A stretch of DNA of 64,000 nucleotides from Lachnospiraceae bacterium (lineage in GTDB: Bacteria > Bacillota > Clostridia > Lachnospirales > Lachnospiraceae). Each line of letters begins with the position of its first letter. The first letter of the stretch is position 1. Location of the stretch: the NCBI GenBank assembly GCA_900168235.1, contig FUZG01000001.1, forward strand, positions 186,001-250,000, given 5' to 3'. Below the pieces are notes generated by a model. That model saw only the letters and a list, made by a program, of their open reading frames with translations. It searched no databases and had not been told where the DNA came from. A program made the position numbers and the translations under genes. This document shows positions 43,797-52,169 of the stretch, piece after piece.

Positions 43797-45251
43797 ATGA
43801 GAAACGATAAGAACGAAAGAAACGGCAAACCTGGTCGAAACAGATCTGATCAGAAAAAGCCTGTAAAAAAGCGGACTGGCGGAAGAAATTCTTCCTTCGG
43901 AAAGTTTGATGACAGAAAAAAGCATCACGGCAGACGTGCATCAGCTATGCTCGATGGTATGGTGATAGAAGTTCCTGAAGACGATCTCCTTTTTGACGGC
44001 GGAGATGATTTTGAGGAATTTGTCGAATTTGATAAACCGAAAAAAAAGAAAGAAAAGAGAAAGAAATCCCAGTCCAGATGTCCTGTATTCTCTCTCTGCG
44101 GTGCATGTAAGCATATCGATGTGCCTTACGAAGAACAGCTTGAAGAGAAGCACAGAAAGTTAAAAAAGCTTCTCGGCAGATTCGGAAAAGTAGAACCTGT
44201 AGTCGGCATGAGAGACCCGCACCACTATCGCTGTAAGGTCACAGCTACTTTTAAGCAGAAGTACGACGGAACTGTGGAAGCCGGAAATTTCTCCGAAGGC
44301 TCAAGAAAAGTTGTGCCTGTAAAGAAGTGCTATCTCGAAGATCCCACAGCTGACCGCATCATCCAGACAGTGGCAGATCTCATAAAAAGCTTTAAGATGA
44401 AGGTCTATAACGAAAATAACGGCTATGGACTGATCCGTTACTGCATGGTGCGAGTAGGAAAGGCTACAGGCGAGATCATGGTCATCATCGTGACACGATC
44501 TCCTGTTTTCCCTTCAAAAAATAACTTTGTAAAGGCTCTTAGAGAAAAGCATCCTGAGATCACTACGATCGTGCAGAACATTAACGACCGCACAGACTCA
44601 ATGATCCTCGGCCCGAGGGACAATGTCCTCTACGGAAAGGGCTACATCACCGACAAACTCTGCGGAAAGACTTTCAGACTGTCTCCCAGATCTTTCTATC
44701 AGGTGAATCCGATACAGACAGAGTTCCTGTATAAGAAGGCTGTTGAAGCTGCATGTCTCACAGGAAAAGAAACTGTTCTCGATGCTTACTGCGGAACAGG
44801 TACTATCGGTATCATCGCTGCAGATAACGCAGGAAAAGTAATCGGTGTCGAGTTATCAAAAGAAGCTGTTGCAGACGCCAGGATAAATATCCGTCAGAAC
44901 GATGTTCCGAGTCTCACCAACGGTAAACGCCCTGCAAAGGTCGAAGTTTATCAGGGTGATGCAGGTGAATTTCTCACGGAATACTATAAAGAAGGCGGAA
45001 AGGTGGATACAGTCATTATGGATCCGCCAAGAGCAGGCTCCTCTGACGAGTTCCTTTCGACGCTTCTCGAACTTCGTCCGAAGAACATCGTCTACGTGTC
45101 CTGCAACCCGCAGACACTCGCCCGCGACCTCGAGAAGCTCACAGAATATCAGCCCGGTAAAAAGGGCTATTTCGTAAAGTCCATAACACCATTTGATATG
45201 TTCCCGTTTACAGATCATGTTGAGTGTGTAGTTCAGCTGTCACGAGCGTAA
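43797..45251 (+). CDS. rlmD: 23S rRNA (uracil-5-)-methyltransferase, RumA/RlmD family
   Basis: This SAM-dependent methyltransferase forms 5-methyluridine in 23S rRNA. The start at 43797 gives a very basic Arg/Lys/Gly/Asn-rich N-terminus. The 484 residues contain a 4Fe-4S motif CPVFSLCGACKH near 100 with a further Cys in PVKKCYL. A central beta domain is followed by the Rossmann domain with VLDAYCGTGTIG, and then DPPRAGSSDEF and the catalytic VYVSCNPQTLARDL. There is a Lys-rich acidic N-terminal extension (about 1-85) beyond the usual enzyme that includes an EFDKPKKKKEK stretch. The exact target uridine is not deducible. Confidence 0.9.
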   Translation: MRNDKNERNGKPGRNRSDQKKPVKKRTGGRNSSFGKFDDRKKHHGRRASAMLDGMVIEVPEDDLLFDGGDDFEEFVEFDKPKKKKEKRKKSQSRCPVFSLCGACKHIDVPYEEQLEEKHRKLKKLLGRFGKVEPVVGMRDPHHYRCKVTATFKQKYDGTVEAGNFSEGSRKVVPVKKCYLEDPTADRIIQTVADLIKSFKMKVYNENNGYGLIRYCMVRVGKATGEIMVIIVTRSPVFPSKNNFVKALREKHPEITTIVQNINDRTDSMILGPRDNVLYGKGYITDKLCGKTFRLSPRSFYQVNPIQTEFLYKKAVEAACLTGKETVLDAYCGTGTIGIIAADNAGKVIGVELSKEAVADARINIRQNDVPSLTNGKRPAKVEVYQGDAGEFLTEYYKEGGKVDTVIMDPPRAGSSDEFLSTLLELRPKNIVYVSCNPQTLARDLEKLTEYQPGKKGYFVKSITPFDMFPFTDHVECVVQLSRA

Positions 45252-45391
45252 GCGAAGAGAGAGCTGATTACGGAACACTTACCCAGGGAGACTTAGCGAT
45301 TGGCAAGCACTGGGTGCGAAGCCAGAGCTTAGTCGAGTCGGGCGAGTGTGTCGTTTCGCTAGCTAAATAATAGCGAATCCCCCAAAAATAA
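45252..45391. repeat. Degenerate repeat-like spacer after rlmD
   Basis: No gene is seen. The stretch contains GGAACACTTA, ACTTAGCGA and GCTTAGTCGAGTCGGGCGAG, which resemble the half units of the terminator-adjacent repeat family but are too diverged for certainty. ACCCAG and CTGGGT could pair as a loose hairpin. Confidence 0.4.
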
Positions 45392-45466
45392 AATTTTAGC
45401 GAACAATGAGATTTATGGGCAGGTGTTTTATACATATCTGCCGACGATCTCATTGTTCGCTAAATT
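45392..45466. repeat. Long inverted repeat (18-bp perfect arms)
   Basis: TTTAGCGAACAATGAGAT at 45395-45412 is matched perfectly by its complement at 45447-45464, with a nested GGCAG/CTGCC hairpin inside. The right arm carries the stop codon of the recombinase remnant. T-rich DNA on both sides makes a terminator possible, but the arms are unusually long. It may also mark an element end. Confidence 0.75.
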
Positions 45467-46061
45467 ATTTTTACAATCTGTACACAAATCAGGAGATCAT
45501 AAATCATTTTAATTATATCCACTTCGTCCTCAGCTATGACAAGTTCACCATTTTCAAGTTTATATCCATATGGAGCAAAGCCGCCATTCCATTTTCCCTC
45601 ACGCGCCTTCTGTTCACGTCCTGCCATAGTCTGAACCCTGATATTCTCACGCTCCATTTCTGCAACAGCAGCCAGAATAGATATCAGAAGTTTTCCTGCC
45701 TCCTTTGAGCTATCTATTCCGTCCTCGACACATATAAGATTTACACCATAGTCCTGCATTAACTGGAGTGAGTTAAGTATATCGGCAGCATTTCTTCCAA
45801 AACGTGACAATTTGAAAACAAGGACGTATTTTACCTCGTCCTTGCAATCCTCAATATCATATAACATTTGCTGAAACTCACGCCTACCCTGTATGTTCTT
45901 ACCAGAAAAACCTTCATCAGAATACTCATGAGCAATCTCCATTTCCTGGTACTCTGCATATCTGCGAAGTTTTTCCTTCTGAGCATCAAGACTATAACCA
46001 TCGACCTGTATAGCTGTTGAAACACGAGTGTAGATATAACATTTAGCTTTTTTGTCTTCAT
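45460..46061 (-). pseudogene. Remnant of a large serine recombinase (resolvase/TnpX type)
   Basis: The frame encodes a serine recombinase catalytic domain, with CYIYTRVSTAIQVDGYSLDAQ (nucleophile Ser in TRVST), then SDEGFSGKNIQGRREFQ and the family helix SILAAVAEMERENI. Two defects are visible. First, GGAGGGG and an ATG at 46059-46061 are correctly spaced, but that ATG is out of frame with the catalytic domain by one base, which points to a frameshift at the second codon. Second, the protein ends about 30 residues after the start of the recombinase domain (GFAPYGYKLENGELV), at the long inverted repeat, whereas large serine recombinases continue for another 250 or more. It is probably an inactive relic of a mobile element. 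Confidence 0.8.
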
Positions 46062-46616
46062 AAAATAGTACCCCTCCAAATTTTTGTTGACAATTACAAC
46101 AAAGTTCTTTAAGATGAAAATTAAGAAATGGGTTTTTCACCGGGTAGGGCATCAGCCTGACAGGACTTGCTCGTTTCTTTTTTTATTTCCATAACATCGC
46201 AAAATATCTAGTACATTTGTATACAATTCTATTTCCATTAAAATACTATTAAGATCTATTTATTTTTTCAGATAAACCGTACTACTTGTATTCTAGCTCC
46301 GTCCAAAAAAATAAAGCCCACCACAATATGGTGAGCTCTCAATCCTTTTCATGTTCGCCAATATCTATGCTTTCTCTCGATACCTCTCCGCGGAGTTATC
46401 CGCTTCAAAAGCCATCAAGATACATCTTGGCGTACTATGTAAAATCCTTATAAATTTGCGTACAACAACATTGTCCGCAGATAGGTCTTTTTGCCTATCC
46501 CCCAAATGTACTTGTCCGCTAAAAGTACATAATTTTTGCTTCGATTTTAGTCGATTTGTTTCCTTGCAAATTACCCTCAAAGCCGCATGGTTATGCGTTG
46601 TCTTTGTCAGCAATAC
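46062..46616. other. Largely gene-free stretch with a leftward terminator
   Basis: No coding frame here has recognisable homology. A terminator lies at 46300-46340. Short frames on both strands across 46351-46644 lack ribosome binding sites and look like chance reading frames. Confidence 0.45.
46300..46340 (-). terminator. Rho-independent terminator in scarred region
   Basis: On the minus strand GCTCACCA pairs fully (with a G-U) with TGGTGGGC around TATTG, followed by TTTATTTTTTT. The gene it once served is not identifiable. Confidence 0.65.
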
Positions 46617-46620
46617 TACC

Positions 46621-46690
46621 GTCTCACCCGTACTTTTACTGTAAATTTCTCATTATATCCATCAAGGGGACAATATAGGTAACTTTGTAA
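46621..46690. repeat. Copy of the 3' end of the secreted-protein gene
   Basis: About 68 bases here match 48317-48386 closely. The leftward translation YCPLDGYNEKFTVKVRV corresponds to the final strand YIVPDGYNKKFTVKVRV of the secreted protein. It is a detached, probably non-functional copy just downstream of the GH25 gene. Confidence 0.75.
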
Positions 46691-46694
46691 TCTC

Positions 46695-47405
46695 CTAGTT
46701 TTCACATATTTGAATGTTTTTATATTCCGAATCCTTGATAACATCACGATCAATGTATATCTCATCACCATCGTATCCATCCATAACAGCTCGATCCGTA
46801 TACTGCCAGATCGTCCAGTTCTGGAAAGGGCTGAAATAAACGTTTCTGATCCAAATCGGGAAATCCAGCTTTTCGCCATAGAAATACTTAAAGTAATAAC
46901 TCTGAGTAGTGTACACAACAGGTTTTTGACCGTATTCCTGTTCAAAGAGAGAGACTATTTGGAAAAGAGTGCTCAAAACTGCTTCTTTTTCTGGAGGATT
47001 CTGTCTCTCGTCTCCATACCATTCAATATCAATCGCAGGAATTATATCCATATGATACTCACCCACAGCGGATTTGAAGTTCTCAATCTGTTTTTCAGGA
47101 GAACTCTCCAAGCTCAGGAAATGGTAAAAGCCATATTTCAAGCCAGTATTCTGTATTCCCTGATAGTTCTTATCAAGACAGGAATCCACATAACTACTGC
47201 CTTCCGTAGCTTTTATATAAGCAAAAGAGATTCCTTGTTCCTCCAACACATTCCAGGATATATCTCCTTGATAATGTGAAACATCTACGCCCTGTATAGC
47301 GTACTTAGAGCCTATGCTGGTCGCTATTTTCTGTGTTGAGATCAGTGTTGCTATGATAAGTGTCAAAATAGCCATTAACACTCCTAAAAATAAATATTTC
47401 CTCAT
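46695..47405 (-). CDS. GH25-family muramidase, membrane-anchored
   Basis: This is a cell-wall-cleaving lysozyme-type enzyme. The start at 47405 (MRKYLFLGVLMAIL) gives 236 residues with an N-terminal membrane anchor or signal helix (about 4-24). The GH25 barrel shows GVDVSHYQGDISW, FAYIKATEG, YGFYHFLS, the catalytic PAIDIEW, and late Trp-containing WIRNVYF and WTIWQYTDRA motifs. The domain is complete. It is followed at the 3' side by the detached repeat copy. It could be a prophage relic, but no phage genes surround it; a cell-wall remodelling role is as likely. Confidence 0.85.
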   Translation of the reverse strand: MRKYLFLGVLMAILTLIIATLISTQKIATSIGSKYAIQGVDVSHYQGDISWNVLEEQGISFAYIKATEGSSYVDSCLDKNYQGIQNTGLKYGFYHFLSLESSPEKQIENFKSAVGEYHMDIIPAIDIEWYGDERQNPPEKEAVLSTLFQIVSLFEQEYGQKPVVYTTQSYYFKYFYGEKLDFPIWIRNVYFSPFQNWTIWQYTDRAVMDGYDGDEIYIDRDVIKDSEYKNIQICEN

Positions 47406-47463
47406 CCTTATTATCGCCCCGATCTTGGATATACGATACCTGCAAATCCTTTGCAGCATAACA

Positions 47464-47555
47464 GGTATAGTCTTTCCCGTAATTATTATCAGCAATAAGT
47501 GTACATTTTTTTGAAAACATTTAATTTAAGATTTGTTTAATAATATGCTAAGATC
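47464..47555 (-). repeat. Shared 5' leader repeat, copy 1
   Basis: On the minus strand the segment AACAAATCTTAA...ATG followed by about 17 codons (MFSKKCTLIADNNYGKD) closely matches 61586-61662 (MSSKKCTIKADNDSGKD). Here it precedes the GH25 gene in a frame that does not continue into it. Confidence 0.75.
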
Positions 47556-47563
47556 ATCTACAC

Positions 47564-47860
47564 TCATTTCCCATCCGGAAAACTTATAAACGCTTCCCGT
47601 TCCTGTGACGACAATCTATATTTTTCTTTAGCATCCGCAAACGCCTTCATCATAAACGACATGTTCCTCGCAAGATTCCTCATTGTCTGAATACCTTCCA
47701 GATCCTTCTTCACATCTTCTGCCGTAAATCCGTGAACCTGATTCCAATATGTACTCGAAGCAACTGGCATGGAGCTGATTGTAAAATACTTATTCAAAAC
47801 ATCAAAGGAAGCCGTATTTCCGCATCTTCTACAACTTACTACTGCCGCACCGACTTTCAT
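47564..47860 (-). pseudogene. NADPH-dependent FMN reductase, N-terminally truncated
   Basis: The 98 residues correspond to the C-terminal half of flavodoxin-like NADPH-dependent FMN reductases. GAAVVSCRRCGNTASFDVLNK, YFTISSMPVASSTYWNQVHG and EGIQTMRNLARNM form the usual last strands and helices. The first half, with the nucleotide-binding GSPR-type loop and CxxC region, is missing. The ATG at 47860 is preceded by a repeat that also occurs at 52096-52124, so the truncation coincides with a repeat boundary. The remnant may still be transcribed but cannot form the whole fold. Confidence 0.8.
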
Positions 47861-47884
47861 CTGCCTGAACAGGGTCTCTTTTAG
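47856..47884. repeat. Repeat 'TTCATCTGCCTGAACAGGGT...', copy 1
   Basis: TTCATCTGCCTGAACAGGGT followed by CTCTTTT occurs here and at 52096-52124. This copy lacks the downstream TATAAT-containing part present in the other copy. It forms the breakpoint of the truncated FMN reductase gene. Confidence 0.75.
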
Positions 47885-48113
47885 AAAGTCATATGATGAT
47901 ATATTTTAGGATTAACATGTTTTTCGGGTGATGAATTCGGAACTATTTATGGATAGTATGTGCTTGAAATTGAGTATATTTAAATAGTTATGATGAAATA
48001 GTAGGATTTAGCTGATAAATAATAGGATTTATAGGTGTGCGCAAAAATCGAGTTATCGTTAAATTGTTCATTGACCAGTTTTCACGTGAAGTTTTAGCAT
48101 TTCAAGCATCTTT
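47885..48113. other. Gene-free spacer
   Basis: No gene is seen in about 230 AT-rich bases. A short direct repeat TAGGATTTA occurs near 48003 and 48027. Confidence 0.4.
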
Positions 48114-48311
48114 CTAATGCACTCTTCTCGTACTGTCCACTTCGTATGATATATACTCATGATCAAACTCATAACCAAGCTTTTCTGCAAAGCGTACTGA
48201 AGTTGTCGAGCTCTTATCCTTAACAGGCAGCTCGACAACCTGCCGATTTGAAATAAAACTGTAAATGTTATTGTAAAGCCTCATCCTCGTAGTAGAAAAG
48301 CGACAGGGCAA
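48114..48311 (-). pseudogene. GNAT acetyltransferase C-terminal fragment
   Basis: The leftward frame encodes VELPVKDKSSTTSVRFAEKLGYEFDHEYISYEV, which resembles the last strand-helix-strand of GNAT N-acetyltransferases (the S-x-R-x-A-E-K-L-G-Y motif). The acetyl-CoA-binding core is missing and there is no ribosome site; the frame starts in the stop region of the upstream secreted-protein gene. It is a fragment. Confidence 0.55.
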
Positions 48312-49364
48312 TCACTCTGTCACCCTAACTTTTACTGTAAATTTCTTATTATATCCATCGGGGACAATATAAGTAACTTTGTATATTCCCCTTTTTTTAG
48401 GCACAAAAGATGTAATGTTTCCAAATCTATTATATGTAGGCTCTATATTCTTCATCTTGTTTACCCGAGTCATATAAGCTCCCTTTCTTATGTTGCTGAT
48501 GAGCTCGCTCGGTCTGTTATCCGACCTATTTAAAAATGGTGTCTCCGGTATTGCCCAATACATATAAGTATACCCATTTGATGATACATTTTTTTCTCTG
48601 TCATACAGGTAGTAAACCGCAGTTTCTTTTGTTGCACCTACAAGTTTTTGTACATTTTCAATGTCTATGGTATCTCCAACTCGATAATTACATGAAGCAG
48701 TTGCCTTCGTTACAAATTTCCCGTTTATAAATCTTCCAATATACTTTGTCGGATGCGTTATTAGCATCATAGACATTGAAGTCATCCCATTATATCTTGC
48801 AAAAATAATTACCCTATTGTAAAGTTCATCACTACATTCTATTGTTCCATCATGAACCGAAATGCTTTCCGGTTCTTTAATAATGTCTTGCTCTGCCGGT
48901 TTATATAAATATGTTCTCCACCACACATCACTCTTTTTCAGTCCCTTAACTTTATTTCCATTTACATCCACAACAGAATATTTAACCTTTCCATTCTGTA
49001 CGATATAGCCATAATTTTCTTCTGAAACTGAACCATAATTGGCCTTTAGTCTATATTTATTATTAGAAAGCGTACTGTCTATAAGACCAATGAACTCTAA
49101 TCCATCTTCCCAACTAACCATTGTATGATCCATTGATTTCAAATTTGCAGAAACCTGATTTCGGATTTCCATTATTTCCTGTGCATCATCAATTTCTTTA
49201 AATCTTACACGCTCATTATCAATGCTCTCGTCGACATTAACCAGATAATCGTCACCCACACAGTCAACGTTATCTCCTCTTACCTCCGCTGCCGATACCG
49301 GTGCTACTGTATTTAAAACTAACGCTGCGCAAAGTAAAACTGCTATTCTTTTATGAAACCGCAT
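48312..49364 (-). CDS. Secreted protein of unknown function with C-terminal Ig-like strand
   Basis: This 350-residue protein has a clear Sec signal peptide (basic start, hydrophobic core, VSAAE cleavage region near residue 25). The mature part is hydrophilic with many Asn, Tyr and Asp residues and no membrane segment. The C-terminal 35 residues (RGIYKVTYIVPDGYNKKFTVKVRV) look like the final strands of an Ig-like or bacterial surface domain. A copy of that last part is found at 46621-46690. No family recognised. It is a complete gene, directly upstream of the GNAT fragment. Confidence 0.75.
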   Translation of the reverse strand: MRFHKRIAVLLCAALVLNTVAPVSAAEVRGDNVDCVGDDYLVNVDESIDNERVRFKEIDDAQEIMEIRNQVSANLKSMDHTMVSWEDGLEFIGLIDSTLSNNKYRLKANYGSVSEENYGYIVQNGKVKYSVVDVNGNKVKGLKKSDVWWRTYLYKPAEQDIIKEPESISVHDGTIECSDELYNRVIIFARYNGMTSMSMMLITHPTKYIGRFINGKFVTKATASCNYRVGDTIDIENVQKLVGATKETAVYYLYDREKNVSSNGYTYMYWAIPETPFLNRSDNRPSELISNIRKGAYMTRVNKMKNIEPTYNRFGNITSFVPKKRGIYKVTYIVPDGYNKKFTVKVRVTE

Positions 49365-49485
49365 ATTTATCTTCCCTTTCTTTAACTGTTACTTTAGATA
49401 CTTTGTATCCTGTAACATGATTTCCAATACAGCATTGTAATCTTTTTTCGACAATAGTTATTTAAGATTCCCTTAAAAATATCAA

Positions 49486-49514
49486 AAACTCGGGTTTTTC
49501 TCCCGAGTTCCGAC
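49486..49514 (-). terminator. Terminator of the EFR1 gene
   Basis: AACTCGGG pairs with CCCGAGTT around TTTTTCT; on the minus strand it is followed by TTTTTGATATTTTT. It lies downstream of the stop at 49539. Confidence 0.8.
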
Positions 49515-49538
49515 ATTTTTTTGCACATCTTGAATTTA

Positions 49539-50297
49539 TTAAACATATTTCTCAAACCGGCATTGTTCTTTAACCGTATCACCCAAAAGAGTAATGGCCT
49601 TTTGCGGACATAAGCTAATACAACGGTAGCACATCGTACAACGATTTCCAGAAGTTGCCCGGTTGCCTTCCATCTGAATATTGTTCATCGGGCACTCTTT
49701 ACTGCATAAACCGCAGCCAATACACGAATTGCTGATTTTCATTTTATCCGTGTAGCCCTTCGTTTTACGATAGAACCATAGTCTCTGGCCAAACAATCCC
49801 TTAATATGAGCAATAACGGACAAACCTTCCCTGGGATATCTGCCTTCTCTCATCTGCCTTGCTGCTTCTTCCATGCGTCCATCCGCGCTCTTTACAATCT
49901 GTCTGTTCTCTTCAACGCTCTTTTTCAAAAGCTTGCTATCGCAAACGGAATCCGGCATCCTTATTTGCATGCCGCCAAGGATTTCCGCACCATGCTTCTT
50001 CAAAAGTCTTGCCGTACATCCGGTTCCATCGCCACTGAATAGTCCCATCGTATTGACGATAAACAGCTTCTTTCCTTTCCAAAGAGATGCTTTTTTATTA
50101 ATAAAATCACGCACCATAAAAGGGGCATTGGAAAATTGTGTCGGATATCCCAAAAAGATCATGCTCTCTTTTTCCAATAAAGATTCTATCTGAGGATCTT
50201 CCAATGGAACGCACTGTGCTGTGTCATCCATCAAATGTACCAACCTCTCGACACAGTGCTTCGTATTCCCGGTTCCGCTTAGATAAACCCCAATCAC
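49539..50297 (-). CDS. EFR1-type flavodoxin-ferredoxin protein
   Basis: This 252-residue electron carrier has an N-terminal flavodoxin-like domain (1-150), with FMN phosphate loop SGTGNTKHC at 7-15 and GYPTQFSNAPFMVRDFI. The C-terminal domain is a 2[4Fe-4S] ferredoxin (190-245): CIGCGLCSKECPMNN and CTMCYRCISLCPQKAI. The fusion order and length match EFR1-family ferredoxins of Clostridia. Electron partner unknown. It stands alone with its own terminator. Confidence 0.9.
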   Translation of the reverse strand: MIGVYLSGTGNTKHCVERLVHLMDDTAQCVPLEDPQIESLLEKESMIFLGYPTQFSNAPFMVRDFINKKASLWKGKKLFIVNTMGLFSGDGTGCTARLLKKHGAEILGGMQIRMPDSVCDSKLLKKSVEENRQIVKSADGRMEEAARQMREGRYPREGLSVIAHIKGLFGQRLWFYRKTKGYTDKMKISNSCIGCGLCSKECPMNNIQMEGNRATSGNRCTMCYRCISLCPQKAITLLGDTVKEQCRFEKYV

Positions 50298-50334
50298 TTA
50301 TATATTCCTCCTATAAATTGTAGTTTTCCTGACT

Positions 50335-50395
50335 TCTGAATGCAAACAGGATCTTTTTAATTATACATTTTTTTGTACAATACTGTATCAGCAAA
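50335..50395. repeat. Promoter-like repeat, copy 2
   Basis: The segment with AACAGGATCTTTTTAATTAT and TACATTTTTTTGTACAATACTGTAT aligns with 52098-52158. On the minus strand it contains TATAAT. It sits just upstream of the EFR1 gene, where it could act as its promoter. Confidence 0.65.
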
Positions 50396-50471
50396 GCAAA
50401 GAGATGATATACACCATCGTGCTTGCGATATACTCGCTTAACATCCTGCCTCCGTCCGGTCCGACACCTAT

Positions 50472-50516
50472 TAAAAAACAGGCATAGCCCATACACGGGT
50501 TTCTGCCTGTTTTTTC
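50472..50516. terminator. Terminator of the MFS gene
   Basis: AAAAAACAGGCA pairs with TGCCTGTTTTTT, with an inner CCC/GGG pairing, around about 18 bases. It serves the leftward MFS gene that ends at 50545. Confidence 0.85.
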
Positions 50517-50544
50517 ACTACATTGATTTTTATATCAGTTCAGA

Positions 50545-51822
50545 TCATTCAGCATATTTATATTTTTTCATAATCTGTCCCGATGTTATGCATAGGAAGG
50601 TTCCGGTTACTCCAAGTATAAACATCATCAGTGCTGCTCCTGAGCCCTTTCCGCTTCCAAAGAGAAATGTCCAAAATGCATTATCGCGTCTTAAAGTCAT
50701 AAACGGTTCGCAGATCTTGTCTACAAAAAAGCCGCCAAGAAACAGACCGATAGGAATGGTAAAAAACTGCAAAGTATTTCTGCAGGCATACACTCTTCCC
50801 TGAAGCTCGATCGGTATGACATTCCGCATTATTACATTCTGGTTAGCAGCCATAAGCGGTACGAACACCCATCCAATGATCTGACCAACACACCACCAAA
50901 CCGGGCTTCTTGAAAATGCTAACAAGAAGTTTTCTATTCCAAGAGCAAAAAGCATTGTCAGATATATGACCCTGACTCTGTCCTTTGGCTTCGGCAGAAC
51001 CATTGGCAAAAAGCTTCCTGCTACCATTGCAAGCCCTGAACAGGCTGTTACGATCCCATACACATTGTTGCCTTTTTGGGGGATAACAAGTGCCGGAAGT
51101 ACTGCATCAAAAGATGACGCCGTGAGATTAACCCCTGACATAAAAAGGATTACAGTAAGTATAAGCGGTGTTTCCCTAAGGAATCTGATCCCCTCTTTTG
51201 CCAGTTTGATCACGTTGTCGTTCTTAGCACCGTCACCCTGAATCTCAGGCAACCTGATAAAGAACAGCAGCGACACAAAAGCGACAGCAAAAGTCAGAAG
51301 GTCAACGGCTATTACCACATCCAACCCTGCCAGTCCATAAAGCGCTGCAGCGATGAGCGGATTTCCTATTGATATTAGTGAGCGTGACAACTGTTGAAAT
51401 CCACTGGTCTTCTGATAATGCTCCTTGGGAACTAAAAGTGTATATGCCACCTCTGAAGCCGGCTGCTGAACAGTATTCATAAGTCCCGAAAACGCATTGA
51501 TGGCATATAGATGCCACATTGTAAGTGTACCTGTTTTGTATAGCACAAATACAATGACCGTCATTAGTGCCGCCAAGAGGTCACATATTAGCATGGTCTT
51601 CTTTTTGTCGAATTTATCTGTAATAGCACCGGCAAAAATGCTCATGATAACGTATGGCGCATATGTGCAGATTGTTAGCGCTGCTGTGCTCAGTGCGGAT
51701 CCGGTCTTTTCATACATCCAGAGCGTCAGCGCAAACGATGTTATTGCACTTCCGAGCTGTGACAGACTCTGCGTACTCCAGATTATGTAAAAATCTCTTA
51801 ATTCCTTTATTCTGTTTTTCAT
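50545..51822 (-). CDS. MFS efflux transporter (macrolide-efflux/MFS_3 type)
   Basis: This 425-residue protein has twelve hydrophobic helices. The motif AGAITDKFDKKKTM between helices 2 and 3 is the MFS motif A, and the N-terminal FYIIWSTQSLSQLGSAITSFALTLW is typical of the MefA/MFS_3 subgroup of proton-driven drug exporters. GGAGG is upstream of the ATG. No drug-resistance or regulatory gene is adjacent, and the substrate is not deducible. Confidence 0.88.
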   Translation of the reverse strand: MKNRIKELRDFYIIWSTQSLSQLGSAITSFALTLWMYEKTGSALSTAALTICTYAPYVIMSIFAGAITDKFDKKKTMLICDLLAALMTVIVFVLYKTGTLTMWHLYAINAFSGLMNTVQQPASEVAYTLLVPKEHYQKTSGFQQLSRSLISIGNPLIAAALYGLAGLDVVIAVDLLTFAVAFVSLLFFIRLPEIQGDGAKNDNVIKLAKEGIRFLRETPLILTVILFMSGVNLTASSFDAVLPALVIPQKGNNVYGIVTACSGLAMVAGSFLPMVLPKPKDRVRVIYLTMLFALGIENFLLAFSRSPVWWCVGQIIGWVFVPLMAANQNVIMRNVIPIELQGRVYACRNTLQFFTIPIGLFLGGFFVDKICEPFMTLRRDNAFWTFLFGSGKGSGAALMMFILGVTGTFLCITSGQIMKKYKYAE

Positions 51823-52169
51823 TATAATTTAACCTCCATACAAATATGATTTCATTTGCATGGAGTATATACACTGCAATCGATCATGACCTTCCTCCTC
51901 TCTGATACTTTATCATTCAAAAAATCGTTTGTCATTCTTACACGGATATAGGTCTGTTTTACACTGCTAAATATTTTGCTGTATGTTCTGCCTTTTCCAA
52001 ATGCCCAATCCCCTTATCTCTCACTAAAAAATTCTACCTGCTCTCCCAATGGTCCATAGCAGAAAGCCATCCTTATCCTAATACTTATGCAACTACATTC
52101 ATCTGCCTGAACAGGGTCTCTTTTTTCATTATACATTTTTTTGTACTATACTGTATGCCTTCCCTTTCT
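51823..52169. other. Spacer with a repeat, between MFS gene and maltodextrin operon
   Basis: About 350 bases with no gene. It holds the leftward promoter of the MFS gene and the repeat at 52096-52158; no clear terminator was found for the maltodextrin operon. Confidence 0.45.
52096..52158. repeat. Promoter-like repeat with leader, copy 3 (fullest)
   Basis: On the minus strand this reads ATACAGTAT-AGTACAAAAAAATGTATAAT, then AAAAGAGACCCTGTTCAGGC-AGATG. The first part recurs at 50357-50389 and the second at 47856-47884. A TATAAT box lies in the middle. Here it is downstream of the maltodextrin permease, pointing leftward. Confidence 0.7.

Noticed and set aside
43647-43928. Minus-strand frame before rlmD
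   Set aside because: It is antisense to the basic N-terminus of the methyltransferase and has no domain or ribosome site.
46351-46644. Overlapping frames on both strands (about 82-97 residues)
   Set aside because: No ribosome site, no recognisable domain and neither is flanked by plausible signals; treated as chance frames in a decayed region.
45392-49364. Prophage (recombinase plus GH25 lysozyme plus secreted protein)
   Set aside because: No capsid, tail, terminase, holin or phage regulator gene is present and the recombinase is broken. A scarred region is a better description.
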